Shown here: piece by piece, positions 1-12,726 of the stretch | Numbering within the stretch: the stretch's first letter is position 1 | How the letters are laid out: the number at the start of each line of letters is the position of its first letter | Origin: Torreya grandis | Lineage: Eukaryota > Streptophyta > Pinopsida > Cupressales > Taxaceae | DNA: 64,000 nucleotides | Direction: 5' to 3' | NCBI GenBank assembly: GCA_037957365.1 | Contig: JARHVA010001737.1 | Location: 1,443,001-1,507,000, forward strand | Position numbers and translations under genes: made by a program | Notes under the pieces: generated by a model | What the model was told of the DNA's origin: nothing | The model's input: only the letters and a program-made list of their open reading frames with translations | Databases searched by the model: none

Positions 1-640
1 TGAGGTACAAGATAATGATGGATAAAATGACTAATCTAATGGAAGATAAAGAAATTTAAGACATTTTAAAGCAAATTTTGCTTTCTCCTTAACATGAATC
101 CATCATTTTCAAAAAGTTTAACTCTTTTGATGAGTTATTCCATGTTGTTTGGGACTATGAAATAAAACTTATTTTATTGGATTAACATAATTATGTAGTA
201 AACACAGCAATTAAATCTACGTCTAATATTGAGTTTACTATAAAACCAAGTTATAAGGTAAAATGTCATGAATCTAAAAAGGAAACAACCACCATGGTTA
301 ATGTATTTTCATATCATCCTAATTGGCTTGCCTTATCCAATGCACCAAGGAGACAATTTACATGCTTACATGAGTCTCTTACTTTATTACTCATGTAGTT
401 AGTAGAGTGTCATCTTATATCTCTTCCTCATCCTATCGAGGTTGATATGAGTAAACATCTACCCAAATGATATGATGTGAATGCTTATTTTGATTATCAC
501 CAAGGACAATGGCATTCTATGAACAAATGTTTTACCTTAAAGCATAAAATCTAGGACCTTATTGATGACTAAAATATTACATTTGATGATCTTCCAAAAG
601 AATCAAGTTCATAACCTAGTGATCACTAAAAATATAATAT
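1..640 (+). pseudogene. Ty3/gypsy gag C-terminal remnant
   Basis: This is a decayed plus-strand frame with many stops. Its best landmark is at about 475-575, where translation gives YFDYHQGQWHSMNKCFTLKH followed by a stop and DLIDD. This matches the zinc-knuckle-like tail of plant Ty3/gypsy Gag (C/Y-x-x-H-x4-GH-x4-C-x2-L-x3-I-x-DLID), although the first cysteine and the glycine-histidine pair are degraded. In such elements Gag packages the RNA. The left end lies outside the window. The protease remnant follows in order downstream, which supports the assignment. It is not expected to make protein. Confidence 0.6.
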
Positions 641-869
641 ATTTAAAAATACTTTACAATACCATTCCAAGGAAAATATGGAGGTACAAATGGTATATAA
701 TGCACATCCTCCTCCATCACACTATGAGTACCCACTAGATGGGATTAATTTTACCTATACATAGCATAAACCTCCTATGGTTCAAAGACCTATTATTTTT
801 TATGGTAGTGAGATTAAGGATGGACTCCAATCTTCATTCTTTATTCATTTGAGCATACAGTGATCACCT

Positions 870-1200
870 TCCTAAACATAATGTTGTGATTGATAATGGT
901 TCAAATGAGAATGTTTACACTGTGACATTACTTACGCACTTTGTTTATACTCATCATGATTTCTAACCTTATACTAGATCAGTTTGAGAATTTGATGGGA
1001 CCTCATAGTATATTCTTGGTGAGATTAACTTACCTTTATAGGTGGGTCCCATACATGTGGTTAATACCTTTTTATTTATACCTTCTTTGGGTGTCTTTGA
1101 TATGTTATTGGGATGCCCTTAAATACATAGTATTTGAGTAGTACCTTTTATAGTGCATGGATGTGTTAAATAAATTAATTCCAATTAGATAATTATAGTT
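870..1200 (+). pseudogene. Ty3/gypsy retropepsin (aspartic protease) remnant
   Basis: Conceptual translation contains VIDNGS at 886-903, corresponding to the catalytic D-S/N-G motif of retropepsin. It is followed by a PYTRSV-EFDGT segment, a GEINLPL strand and DMLLGCP-IHSI-VVP at about 1096-1150. This is the usual order of plant Ty3/gypsy protease (DNGSA, then RAFDGT, then GEI-LP, then LLGRPWIH). Frameshifts and stops (Trp to stop in the LLG-P-W-IH segment) make it non-functional. A second copy of the segment from about 1120 onward lies at 12370-12726. Confidence 0.7.
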
Positions 1201-1477
1201 TTTGGAGTTCCATATGAGCATCTTCTTTAAAAAGGTAAAATTATACCCATGTAGTTATTTATCAAGTCTACTAAGGCTAATCTACTATAAAAGGGTAAGA
1301 AACAAAAAATACCCTTTATTAGGTAGCCAATACTTGAGAAACCTTTGCATCAAAGACATACATTGGATTCCATTAAATCATCATCTACTATGCACCATAT
1401 TTAAATATCTAGATCACCTACACATGTTCCTATCATTATTATTCCAAATAAACCTTAGAGCACTCAATGATGGGTTC

Positions 1478-2342
1478 TATAGATGAAATTTTGAGCTAAA
1501 TGGATTTGATTTTGAAATTACATCAAAACACCCAAAATTTTAATCCAAAAATTGAGATCTAAAGCCACTAGGATAAAAATGCAAACAAAAATGAATATTC
1601 ATAGCAACACTTAAATCCTAAAGCTAATTAATCCAAAACAAGATTAAACAATAAAAGACTAAAGGATTTGGATTGATATTTTCATACAATAGACTCAAAT
1701 TTTCAGCATTATGATGGCTTGATTCATTGACTTGGATGATGGGCTAATTGATTATGTAGTTGCTAATTGGCATAGAGATTTCATGGATTCAATAGATATT
1801 TTGGACATGGAGAATTGGTTTGTTTAAATATATTGATGGAAGGAAGATCAATGGTCACCATTAAAATTTGGTTTCCATAAGATTAAGGGTGGAGTATTAT
1901 TCAAGGAATTAAAAATTCCTTTGAAGCCTCTAGAATAGATACTTCTAGAAAAGAAGGGCCAAGTTAAAAAGGATTATAGAATTGGAGGATTCTAGAATCC
2001 TCTTAGTGACTAATTAGGATTAGAATGGGATTAGGATGGGTGATTAGATAGGTGATTAGAGACTAGGGACATATGAGAGCCTATGAATAGGCTAGGGTAG
2101 GTGGGTAGGTGCATCATGGGAATTTTAAATTTTCAAATAATGGACAAGTGGGATTAGTTAGTAGATAATGAGGATTAGGTAAATTAATTGATTTGTGATA
2201 TGAGGTATAATGTTAATAGAAGAAGAATAATGTATATGGGGCTATGATTTAATTATTTAATTAGGACTATGGTTATGAGATTAATTAAGATAAATAGCAG
2301 GATTAATAAAATGGTTAGGGTGAGCAAATTGAGGTGCATACA
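1478..2342 (-). repeat. Element 4 3' LTR (copy A)
   Basis: This 865-base repeat is closely matched by 10144-10998 and 12727-13591. On the minus strand it starts TGTATGCACC, directly after the polypurine tract. Its other end reads TATAGATGAA on the plus strand, where TG is expected, implying one transition. Relative to this copy, copy B lacks 11 bases between two GA dinucleotides near that end. Confidence 0.75.
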
Positions 2343-2358
2343 TTTTTCCCCTCTTTGA
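2343..2358 (-). other. Element 4 polypurine tract
   Basis: The plus strand reads tttttcccctctttga, so the minus strand is a purine run ending exactly at the LTR start. In LTR retrotransposons this tract primes plus-strand DNA synthesis. The same arrangement (ttttgcccctcttta) abuts the LTR of element 5 at 55523. Confidence 0.6.
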
Positions 2359-3395
2359 AAGGGCATTGTGAGTGGATGAAGTGGAAGGAGTAATGGTATT
2401 TAAAAGAAAACCATTTCATAGATGAATGTTAGTATATGATGTTAGTGGATATTAATCCCCCTTGAGGGGATGTATAGGGAAGAATGAGATAAATGGCCAC
2501 TTGAAATAATAAGTGAAGGGTGAGATGCAATGAATAGACAAAGGGATGGGATGTGAGATATGAGATAAAATAAGAATAATATGAACTCAACCTAATTAGG
2601 GAGATATAAATTGATGATGCCCCTATAAAATACATATGTACATGGAGTGGAAATGATTATGTCATGTTTATCAATATATCCTAAGGGGGAATCAACTGTA
2701 ACATGAGCATGATAAGACAAAAGGCCGAAATATTTTGAGGAATCCCAAGGAAAGATACATGTAAGGGAGAACTATAAGCTAAGATGAGACTAATTTGATG
2801 AGATTAATGACGAGTGTAGCTCAAAGATGAATTTGAGTGATATGAAGATCAAAAATAAGAATGATATGATCAAGTGATCAAAATATGTAGGGGAATCATT
2901 AGATTTTAATGCATCAAATCAATAAGCCAAAATGTAATTCCCTAGAAAATACACATGTAATTGAGTGATAGATGATAGAGTTATGGTCCTAGTCATTCCC
3001 CAATCAAGGGAAAAAATTATAAACATGAAATGATGAATTGACCAATCAGTGATAATAGATAATTAATAGAATAAAATATGGATGTTGTGATTTTTTCAAG
3101 CCCAATCAACAGGTGCAGGTGATTGATAAAAATATTAAATAGAGGATTATGTAGATGGTGATTGATCAATAAACCAATTCACTAATTATTTATATTATAA
3201 CTCAAGGATATGATTAATTCAATACATGAGGATAATGAGGTACACACTAGATGAAATGATGGATGATGAGGAAAGAGGTGAGAGTGATCAAATTATCCTT
3301 GGGCATTAAAAAGTGGCCAAGTGTTGCCTATATAGTATGAAAAGAGCTCAGGTTGATGTAGTTTTGACTAGATGACAAATAAAAAGATAAACTAG

Positions 3396-3440
<45 letters not shown>

Positions 3441-6400
3441 TTGATGTATTTTATACATGTTAGTTGTGAGATTTGGGATGTGTGTATATGTTAGAAATGA
3501 AGATAGATTACTCTGAGAAATGATGAGAGATGAGATATCAAATATGGTTGACTAGAGAGATGGTAGATGATTGGTTAGAGGAGATCATCTGGATGATAAA
3601 AATATTGATAGGAATGATTAGAGATTAGATGAGATGATATTTGAATGACTTTAGGATATAGACAAGATGATAATATGACTAGGAGGAATGATGATTGGTT
3701 GGAAGACAAAGGAATAGGATAAATAATTGGATATGGGATGTAAGATGATTAAAAAGATTAGAAGAAATGATCAAGCTATCATTATTGTAATAAGGCTCAT
3801 CATAATCTAAGCAATCTAATAGATATGGCACTTTTTGGTATGCCCCATGATATAAGTATGATCAAAAGGACATCATGCCAATGTGTGGATAAAAAGGGTA
3901 AATAGTGAACTCTACATCCTCATTCATTTCCCAATAGACAAAAAGAGACACGGTGCCAGACTAAAAATAAACAAATGAAAAAAATCATGATACAAATAAA
4001 TAAAATAACATAATTTTAACACACATAAGTATCTACATGTAGTGGCATTATGTCTTTGTCTAATGGGTCTAATGAGAGTTAACAGGATGATTGATTAAGT
4101 GATGCATTAGACTAAGTCAGTTATGATGGTGTGATGTGAATTCAAATTAAGGATAGGAATTGGGACAAGGTATGGAATTGGAGTATGCTATGGAATTTGA
4201 TTAGGATAAGGATGTAGAAGACATGAGACATGATAACTAGAAGGTTTATCCAAGGTGAGATGACAAAATGATAGGATAGATAAGAATTTAGATAGGATGA
4301 TTGAGATATTTAGGACATAGGTCAAGAAAATTGAGACAGAAGACATGGCAATAAGGAGATTCAGGGCATAAGACAAGGTGGGATGAAAATGAGATGGACC
4401 ACAAAAGGACTAGGATAAGATGATTGAGATATTTAAGACATAATACAATACAACTTAGATGTTTTTAGATTTTGTGGATTTTATGATTTTTAGGGTTTTT
4501 GACATATTTCAATTTTTTAGTATTTTTGGAATATGTATGTACACTATACAAAGGGGGTTAATATAAAAAGGAACACCAAGCTTAGAAACCAATATAAAGA
4601 TGAATGGAATAATAGAAGGAAGACTAGACTAGGGATTGTCAATGACCTCATCATGAAGGAAACAAAATTCTATTTACCTAAATGTACATTGGAGGATATA
4701 ACAAGATTATCCCAAAATATTTCTCAAGTCACCTTCCACATCCTTGCAAAGGTCAAGATGAAAATTAAGGATGTACATAATAGGATGAAAAATATGATGG
4801 CATATGATGGGTAAGAACAATGGACCAATGGATATGAAATGAATGTATTTTGCCTCAAAGTGTTGAGGTGAGGTGTGGATAATAGATTATTTTACCATGA
4901 TGCCAAAAATTGATTCTCATCATGGTACTTGCCCAAGGTGCTAGAAGACTAGTTTTCACTATTGGAGGAATGATTTTTTTTTTCACATTCTTTTTTACTT
5001 TTTTTTTTTTTTGACTTTTTAGCAACTTTATTTATTAAAGGCATGTAAGATGTAGGATTGTGGGAAATTTGTGATCTTTATCTAACACCTATTTTGGAGA
5101 TATGTGATGCTAGGATCATGTTGTTGATGCTAGATGTATTGGTGTCCTTATGATCTTAGGTGATTTTTAATTGAGACCCCTCCAAATATTTAGACCAAGT
5201 GTATTTGTCGCTCTTATGAGAGACAATACTACCTAGGAGTGTGATTTGAGGTATGGATTGGATTAGAGCTTGATGTTGATGGGTGTGTAATGGAATGGAA
5301 TAGATGTTATGGCTTAATGTGATTGTGGGAGTGTGATAGTAAGATGTGATGGGTGTTTTAGGATTAGGTTAGTAGTTGCACACAACATTGGAGATGTTGG
5401 ACATTACAAATTTGATTGATGCCATGTGACAAAATATTTTAAAAGATTTAAGACTTTTGGATTGTGAAATTATTCTTTGATTTAATTATCTAAAGGATTA
5501 TCAGCCATATTATAGTGATTTTGACATTTTTTTAATTTATGAATTGGTTTTGACTTTGATTTTCCCCTAGTGCCTAATTTTGGGCTTCACTATGGAGGAT
5601 TGATTTTTGACTTTGAGGGTCCCTTAGTGATGGACATTGGGATTCACTAGGGGAAGACTCTTTTTGAGTAGGCCGATGATTTGGATTTTCTTGATTTTGA
5701 CTTTTTGGATCCAAGGTGATTTTATCATCAAGAATGACTCTTTGGATATAATTTTGGACTTTTTTATTTGTCGAACGTATTATATTACTCAAGGAAGAGT
5801 CCAATGATGTGTGTTCATGTTCATCCCTATGAAAGGAGGTGATTACATGATTATTGATAAGAAGAAATGGGTATATGATGGATGGAGGAGATGATATGAT
5901 GAGTTATATGAGGGGTGATAGTGTATCATGGTCCTCTTAGGGGTTCCTAGGAGACCCAGTTGCAACATCAAAGAAAACCTCCTTGATATTAGTAAAAGGA
6001 ACATTGGCACTAGCTATAGTATACACTTCTAAAGTAGGATTAGATTCATTCTAACTATATTTGACAAGTAAATCTTGCAATATCTCTATTATGATTTCAT
6101 CATATTCATTGGGGTCAAAATATATGCTTGGTGACATTTATCATCCAAATTGGAGGTATATCAAAAAGGACAAGCATTATCATCATCTACTATAATATCT
6201 ATGAGGGATGATGTTTTTGATGAGGAATTTGATTTAGATATTGGTGTTGAACATGATCCTTATGCAAATAAAATTGGTGTTTATTCTAATGTTGATTCTA
6301 ATATACATGACGTGGTGTTGTTATTATAAGAGTGATTTTCCATAGATGACCTCTCAACATGGGGTATTTGATGTGACAATGGGTGAGAAGAAGATGATGG

Positions 6401-6640
6401 GGGTATAATGGATTTTCTAGGGATAGGCTCATGAAATAAGGACTCATGAGGGAAGGGAGGACTATGCTCATGGGGGAAAAACTCATCTTCGATGGAATAT
6501 TTGTAAAAGATGGGGGGACTATGTAATATGTATGTGGTGTCTTGACATTAAATTGGAGAGGAAAGGGATTGATCATGATCAAGAATGGAAACTTGGAATT
6601 CTTCTTATTCTCCCAAGGAGGTAGACTCATCTAATTCATT
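2359..6640. other. Element 4 internal region, no recognisable domain
   Basis: The first part (about 2359-2640) resembles the region beside the element 5 LTR (55537-55860): both have a short minus-strand frame ending near CPFKEGKN / CLFKEGQN next to the polypurine tract, so this is the 3' end of the internal region. The remainder is rich in GAT and has many stops on both strands. I could not identify reverse transcriptase or integrase in it. Confidence 0.4.
3398..3440. repeat. (GAT)n microsatellite, about 14 units
   Basis: An uninterrupted GAT run of about 43 bases in a GAT-biased stretch of element 4. A shorter run of the same unit occurs in element 2 at 62338-62361. Confidence 0.9.
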
Positions 6641-6651
6641 ATCAATTTATA

Positions 6652-6786
6652 TGTCACCATAGTCGATGAGGTCTTGGACATAGTTTTGTAAATTATGATA
6701 TTTATTAATGGTATACCCTGAGGTTCAATGATATACACAATATTAGTTAGATTTATACCAAGAGGGCTTAGGTTTGTTAGGATGGA
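6652..6786 (-). pseudogene. Element 4 Gag tail, zinc-knuckle-like
   Basis: Minus-strand translation gives PKPSWYKSN, a stop, then YCVYH, a stop, TSGYTINKYHNLQNYVQDLI and DYGDI. This is the conserved tail of Tat-like plant Gag, normally C-x-x-H-x3-GH-T-x2-C-x2-L-x3-VQDLID-x-G. In-frame stops and loss of the second cysteine and of the GH histidine show decay. It fixes the orientation of element 4 as minus. Confidence 0.6.
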
Positions 6787-6799
6787 TATATTGTATGGG

Positions 6800-9700
6800 T
6801 GGATATAACATCATGTTAGTAGTAAAAATTTGGTGTAAGAGGGATTCTAAGGATATAAGAAGATAATTATAGGGGATCTCTTCACTTTTTGACTTAAATG
6901 TGGAAGCATAGGACCTTAGATCATATGGTTGTTGATGTTATTAGGTGGGTGTACTATTATTATGTGAGGTGGCTAGGATAGGAGCCCCTTTACTATTAGA
7001 TAAAGGGGTAGATGATTGGTTATGACTGGTGGATGGATTATTGGAATGAGACTCACATGAGTGGGTGTAGACTGGAGGTAATCTTGGATATATGGGGTCA
7101 AATTCTATAAGACATGGAGTGTTAATCTCAAGAAGGTGAGAAAGGATCATATCCCTATTAGTTATGAGACATTGCTCAATCAGGGTAATGACAAAATATG
7201 TTTTATATATGCCATGGATAATGATGGGATAAATATACAAATGATATGGTTTGTCATCCCCAATTGTCAGGTGTAGGGGATTGAATGTATAAGTTAAGGG
7301 ATGAAGATGGGATGCATGGAATAAATTTGGATAAAGGTTTGTTTTAGTCCTATCTCAAGCTTGATCAAATATTTGAAGTGAGAAGTTGGATGGGATAAGA
7401 CAAAATTTAAGTAGACCAATTAGGACATGAGCTAGACTTTGGTGTTTGGGATTAGATTTAACTAAGCAATCTATGATAAGATTTAAGATTGGGTGAGGGG
7501 ATAGACTGGCTAGAGAGACTAATTTTAACTAGATCAATTAGATTAAGACTAGCTCAAGACTAAGATGATTGACTCAAATAAGATGAGATGATTTTATTAA
7601 TAGTTTTATGGCATTGTGATAATGTGTAGGACTCAAACTTGATTAAACATTAGTAATCTTATAATAAGGACCCTGATGAAAAGAACTGTTTTGCCAACAT
7701 GGATGAGGACTAAAATATGACTAAAAACTTGATGAGGTGACTACTATAGATAAATGTATGATTTATGTTAGAATATTATTAATAATAGTTGATATAAATG
7801 AGGGAGATGGTGATGGACAAGGTGATCAAGCTAGACAAGGTCAAGACAAATGTCTAGTTTGGACTAGGGAGATAGAATAAGTCAAAGTGACATATAATTG
7901 GGTAAAGGTGGACTTAGGACAAGATGTCAATGACAATATGTGATAATATATGTATATGATGTGGGTATGACCAATTATTAAGGGATAAAACTAGAATAGG
8001 ATGGGATTAAGACAAGAGAGTGATGGTAAATGGGATGAGACTAGTGAAAGGATATACAAGGACATTATGTATAAGAAGATGATGATAAGGATACACAGAA
8101 TGATATAATGATATATAAAGAATATGTAAGATGATGAAATGTGAAAATCACCTAGATAGGTGTGTATAGGTTTGGGTTAAAGGTTGACTTGGCTCATAAA
8201 CATCACTAGTTTAGCATAATACACACCAAATCAGGAAAACTGCAAACTTTAGATTAGTAAACTAATGGGCATGTAACCTGATAATTGCACTATCTAATGG
8301 ATTTATGGGTGAGGTTTTGGGCCAATGACTCATTATGAAATCTCTAAAAAATTATCAACCCCATATGCACATGATGGTCACTTGAGATCTGATATAAACT
8401 ATGATAACAAATTGTCTATTACAGCTGATGGTTCTATGTTAGGATGAATGAGCTTGTTAGGGGCATCCTTGATATACGCTAGGTATAATGGGTTTCAAGT
8501 CCATATAGGGTGTTATATAATGATTATTTCATATAATTAAATCTTTAACTTCATGGATGACATGTGTGGGGTCAACCACTTAGCCTAATGATAGTTGTCC
8601 CTGATATTTATACTCCACCAGAACGTGGAGTGTGGATTAGTGTGCGGTGGTGAAATCCATGATCACTATCCCCCTAAGACTATGGCAAGTACATGGGTGT
8701 GAATTCCATATCATTTTCCCCTAGAAATTAAAAATGGGAGGGTTTATTAGTGGTTTTTATTCTCAAAAAAATTCCTCAAAGACGTAAAGAGGAGAGCATA
8801 CACCATCATAGCCCTTAGGTGATAGACAAGTAGACCAAAAAGAGATTAATTAACTGATTAATTAGATGTGAGATATATAAAAAACCAAATATATAAAAGA
8901 TATATAAAAATGAATTTAGACAACATAATTTAATCAAAGTGAGTAAAATGATTAAAAGCCTTAGATAAACAAAATGATTTTCAAGATGCCAAATGTCTTT
9001 GATAAGAGGCCTAAAAGAAAATGAAAAGTAGTTTGATTGGAAATTTTGAAGGGCAACCTACAAAAAAATATGTTAGACTAGATATGGATTCAATATATTT
9101 TCCTCTTGCAAATATATCTTCCAAAAAATATATTAGTAATTTGATATAAGCAAAAATACCACTTTATTGGCAAAAACACTAATACATAGTCAATATTTCT
9201 CAAAATCACTTCCAAAAAGTATGATATCACATATTTTTTGCAATATCACAACTATGAAGTCATGATTTTTTAGAAAATGGTTAACCTCTAGTGGTTATCA
9301 CATGGTGACTTCAAAACCACAAGTCTTTAAGCAATATCATGATTTTTATTACCAAACCATAATTTTGTAATTAGTAATTTTATGAGATGAATAAAATCGA
9401 CATGATTTTGACAGTTAGACTTGAAACTAAATAAAAAGGTGTGATGATATACATAGGAATAAGATTATGTACAAAGACCACATATATGCAAATAATATCA
9501 AAAAAGGTATTTGGTATGTGCTTAGACTAGTGCCTTAGTTATTAAAATTTTATCAAGATAATACTACTCAAAAATTGCCTAAATCAAGCAAAATCACTAC
9601 TTCATTATCTGTAGTATTATAGTAGGAGGGGAAGGGGATTTTTTAATCTAGATATTTGATAGTGAATTGGGTTGCTCCTCCTTATTCTTACAAGCCAACA

Positions 9701-10119
9701 ACACTCAGACAAAGACATAAAATGGATTAGAGGCCACAGTCAGCAATTTCACACTATAGTTTTGATACCCTTAATAAGACCATAATTTTGGAGGATAATA
9801 TCATAGCTTTAAGGGAAAACCCATGAGTACGCATATCTACAATTTTTCTCAGCCTAAATGGTAGACCATTTTCAAGATTCATAATTTTAACCCCTGGCCC
9901 TGTAAGACAACAAGTTATCCTAAACATATGAAAGATCTGAAATTTATACAAAAACTAATTTTAGAATGTTGAGGTCTATTTTACATAAAATAGTAACTTA
10001 ATTGATAAAATCATGATTTTAATAGCAATGTCATAGTTTGCAGATTCATGATTTTGCAAAAGAGGGATAACCTATCAAAAATTTTAGTTGTTAATGGTTA
10101 AGATTTGGTAGTTAGTGTA
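6800..10119. other. Element 4 5' internal and leader region, nothing recognised
   Basis: This region lies between the Gag tail and the 5' LTR of element 4, so it should hold the rest of gag and the untranslated leader. The longest minus-strand open stretches (6941-7240 and 9754-9951) show no motif I recognise. The sequence is AT-rich with scattered short repeats. Confidence 0.35.
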
Positions 10120-10143
10120 AAATGGTGATCCCAATGACAATCA
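10120..10143 (-). other. Candidate primer binding site of element 4
   Basis: Immediately inside the 5' LTR the minus strand reads TGATTGTCATTGGGATCACC. This loosely resembles the TGGCGCCGTTGCCGGGGA type of site used by Athila/Tat elements after heavy decay. The match is imperfect and needs gaps, so this is only a candidate. Confidence 0.25.
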
Positions 10144-10998
10144 TGATAGAGCTAAATGGATTTGATTGTGAATTTACATCAAGACATCCAAAATTTCAAT
10201 CCACCAATTGAGATATAGATCCATTAGGATAAAAATGCAAACATAAATGAATATTTATAGCAACACTTAAATCCTAACTCTAATTGCTCTAAACTAAAAT
10301 TAAATAATAAAAGACTAAAGGATTTGGATTGAGATTTATTTATAATAGACTCAAATTTGTAGCATTATGATGGCTTGATTCATTGACTTGGATGATGGGA
10401 TAATTGATTATGTAATTATTAATTGTCATGGATATTTCATGGATTCAATAGATAGTTTGGCCATAGAGGAGGGGCTTGTTTAAATAGATTGAGGGAGGGA
10501 AGATCTATGGTCACCATTCAAAGTCGATTACCATAAGATCAAGGGTGGAGGATTATTCAAGGAATTAAAAATTCCTTGGAAGCCTATAAAAAAGAGGCTT
10601 CTAGATAAGAAGGACCAAGTTAGAGGGGATTCTAGAATTAGAGGATTTTATAATTCTCTTAGGTACTAATTATGATTAGAAGGGGATTAGGATGGGTGAT
10701 TAGATAGGTGATTAGGGACTAGGGATCTAGGAGAGCCTAGGAATAGGCTAGGGTAGGTGGGTAGGTGGGTCATAGGAATTTTAAATTCACAAATAATGGA
10801 CAAGTGTAATTAGTTAGTAGATAATGAGGATTAGGTAAATTAATTGATTTATGGGATGAGGTATAAGGTTAATAGAATAAGAATAATAGAAAGGGGGATA
10901 TGATTTAATTATTTAATTGGGACTATGGTTATGGGATTAATTAGGATAAATAGTGGGATAAGTAAAATGGTTAGGGAGAGCATATTTAGGTGTATACA
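10144..10998 (-). repeat. Element 4 5' LTR (copy B)
   Basis: An 855-base copy of the LTR at 1478-2342. It reads TGATAGAGC at its left edge, lacking 11 bases present in the other two copies, and ends ggtgtataca before the target repeat ggttc. The left flank differs from copies A and C because it is the internal side of the element. Confidence 0.75.
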
Positions 10999-11119
10999 GG
11001 TTCCATGAACCCTTATTACTCTTATTATTTATTCATAACAACATAGTCTCATTATAAATATACAGAGCATCACGAATACTATAGTGATAGATAGTAAGAG
11101 TAAGATAAATATACTATAG

Positions 11120-11240
11120 AGACTAACCTATGATCTCATCCAATAGATGATCATAAGTACCTCCCCACTAGTTTATTACACTAGATATCAAGTGGGGAGA
11201 TACCTATGATCATCCATTGGATGAGATCGTAGGGTAGTCT
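11120..11240. repeat. Foldback: 49-base inverted repeat with 23-base loop
   Basis: Arms 11120-11168 and 11192-11240 are inverted copies differing at 5 of 49 positions, separated by 23 bases. RNA from either strand would form a long near-perfect hairpin. In tandem unit 2 the right arm is present (about 13740-13790) but the left arm is replaced by unrelated sequence. No flanking target duplication was seen, so a MITE is not supported. Confidence 0.8.
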
Positions 11241-11782
11241 TTTCACATATTCCAAAAATACCAAAAAAAATCAAAAATTTAAAAAAAAAATAGCATATAA
11301 ATATTCTATTAGCTCCTTGGCATATATGTGTTAGTTTCATGTTTATGGATATCATATCAGTTACTTATACATACACATGTTTCATATTTCTATTTCAATG
11401 TGATACAGGCATACACAAATACATGATCTATGCACTTATGGATGTTGGGTTTTTCCTCTTCTCACATCACTAGGATGTTGGGGACATCCACCTTATTTGA
11501 TCCCTTAGTCTATTGATTATTTATTTGATTTTAAGTGATCTCGTATGTGTGTTTGATTTATTGATGATTTTGTGATGTTACTATCTAGATGTTTCCATGA
11601 TATTTATCATGCACTGTAGGCCTTGATGTGATCACATTCTATGCACTTTAATGATACATTTACCTAGATAGGTTCTCTTATATGTTACATGGTTCATTCA
11701 CAATTATATAGTTATCTTACCCATTTGAGATGAGGTAACCACTATTTTCTATCTTCCTTCACATCAAAGGGGTGGCATATTA

Positions 11783-12057
11783 GTGGAGGCATGTGATAGA
11801 GGCATAGCTTCCACATATTCATAGTTTCATATTCATTAGGGGAATGTCATATAGTCATAGCTTCCACATGTTCACAATCTCATATTTAGTGGGAGCATGT
11901 TTTAGAAACATGTTCTCCACACTTATTCAGTATGCAGCATACCCAAATTATAATGGGGGGCATGTTGGGAAATATGTCCTCCACATTGGTACTTATATCA
12001 ATTTTAAAATTTCTTCATATATAGTGGGAGGCGTGTTTGGAAACATTTTATCCACAC
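11783..12057. repeat. Five palindromic subrepeats, unit 1
   Basis: Five copies of a roughly 33-base near-palindrome start at about 11783, 11838, 11889, 11954 and 12024. The clearest copy (11889-11922) has arms GTGGGAGCATGTTT and AAACATGTTCTCCAC around a 3-base centre. Spacing is about 50-70 bases. The same five copies recur in unit 2. Such subrepeats are typical of regulatory or U3 parts of LTRs, but I could not place them in a defined LTR. Confidence 0.7.
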
Positions 12058-12726
12058 TTACATTGTTTTTAAGTTATCCAAACTGCACAAATATATGATT
12101 CAGATACACATTTATGGTAGAATTATATACATTGGTACCATTATTATACACAACTTGAGCATGAGACATATCTAAAGTGTATATGTTATGTAATGTACAC
12201 CTACTATTGGATAATCAAATTAGTTTCAGATTCAAAAAACTTTCAAGAACTATCACCACACACTAGTTTATAATTTTACATATTATATTGAGCTAATATA
12301 ACACATTAGTTGGTTCACATTTTGGTATGGTTGAGGTAATTAAATGACAAAATCAAAATGGTGAATCCCTTGGATACATACTTCGAGTAGTACCTTATAT
12401 AGTGCATAGATGTGTTAAATACATTCATTCCAATCAAGTAATTGTAGTTTTTGGAGTTCCATATGAGCATCCTCTTGAAAAAAAGAAATTTATACCCATG
12501 AAATTAATTATCAAACCTACTAAGGCTAATCTGCTATAAGAGGGTAAACAACAAGAACACCCCCTTACTAGGTAGCTAGTACTTGAAAAAACTTTGCATT
12601 AGAGACATACATTGGATTACATTAAATCATCATCTACTATGCACTATAATTAGATATCTAGATCACTTGCACATGTTCCTACCACTATTATTCCAAAGAA
12701 ACCTTAAAGCACTCAATGATGGTTTT

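Larger units (their letters stand above)
1478..10998 (-). mobile_element. Element 4: LTR retrotransposon, Ty3/gypsy type, decayed
   Basis: This 9.5-kb element is bounded by two related LTRs (1478-2342 and 10144-10998) and by a perfect 5-base direct repeat ggttc at 1473-1477 and 10999-11003. Orientation is minus: a polypurine tract (AAAGAGGGGAAAAA on the minus strand) abuts the left LTR, and a Gag tail is read on the minus strand at 6652-6786. No pol domain could be recognised in the rest, which is GAT-rich and very degraded. The lineage is probably in the Tat/Athila part of Ty3/gypsy, inferred from the Gag tail and the tract next to the LTR. Confidence 0.7.
1120..12345 (+). repeat. Tandem segment, unit 1 (interrupted by element 4)
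   Basis: The flank 1120-1477 matches 12370-12726, and the flank 10999-12345 matches 13592-15323. Unit 1 ends with ttgaggtaattaaat at 12345 and unit 2 begins about 25 bases later, so the two lie head to tail. The shared segment joins the end of a plus-strand gypsy protease region to AT-rich DNA with palindromic subrepeats. Unit 1 contains the full element 4; unit 2 contains only a solo LTR. Unit 1 lacks about 420 bases that unit 2 has (14064-14485). Confidence 0.7.

Noticed and set aside
4533..4814. 93-codon open frame as a host gene
   Set aside because: Lies inside element 4 on its antisense strand, with no recognised domain.
11120..11240. MITE
   Set aside because: No flanking target duplication and the left arm is missing in the duplicate unit.
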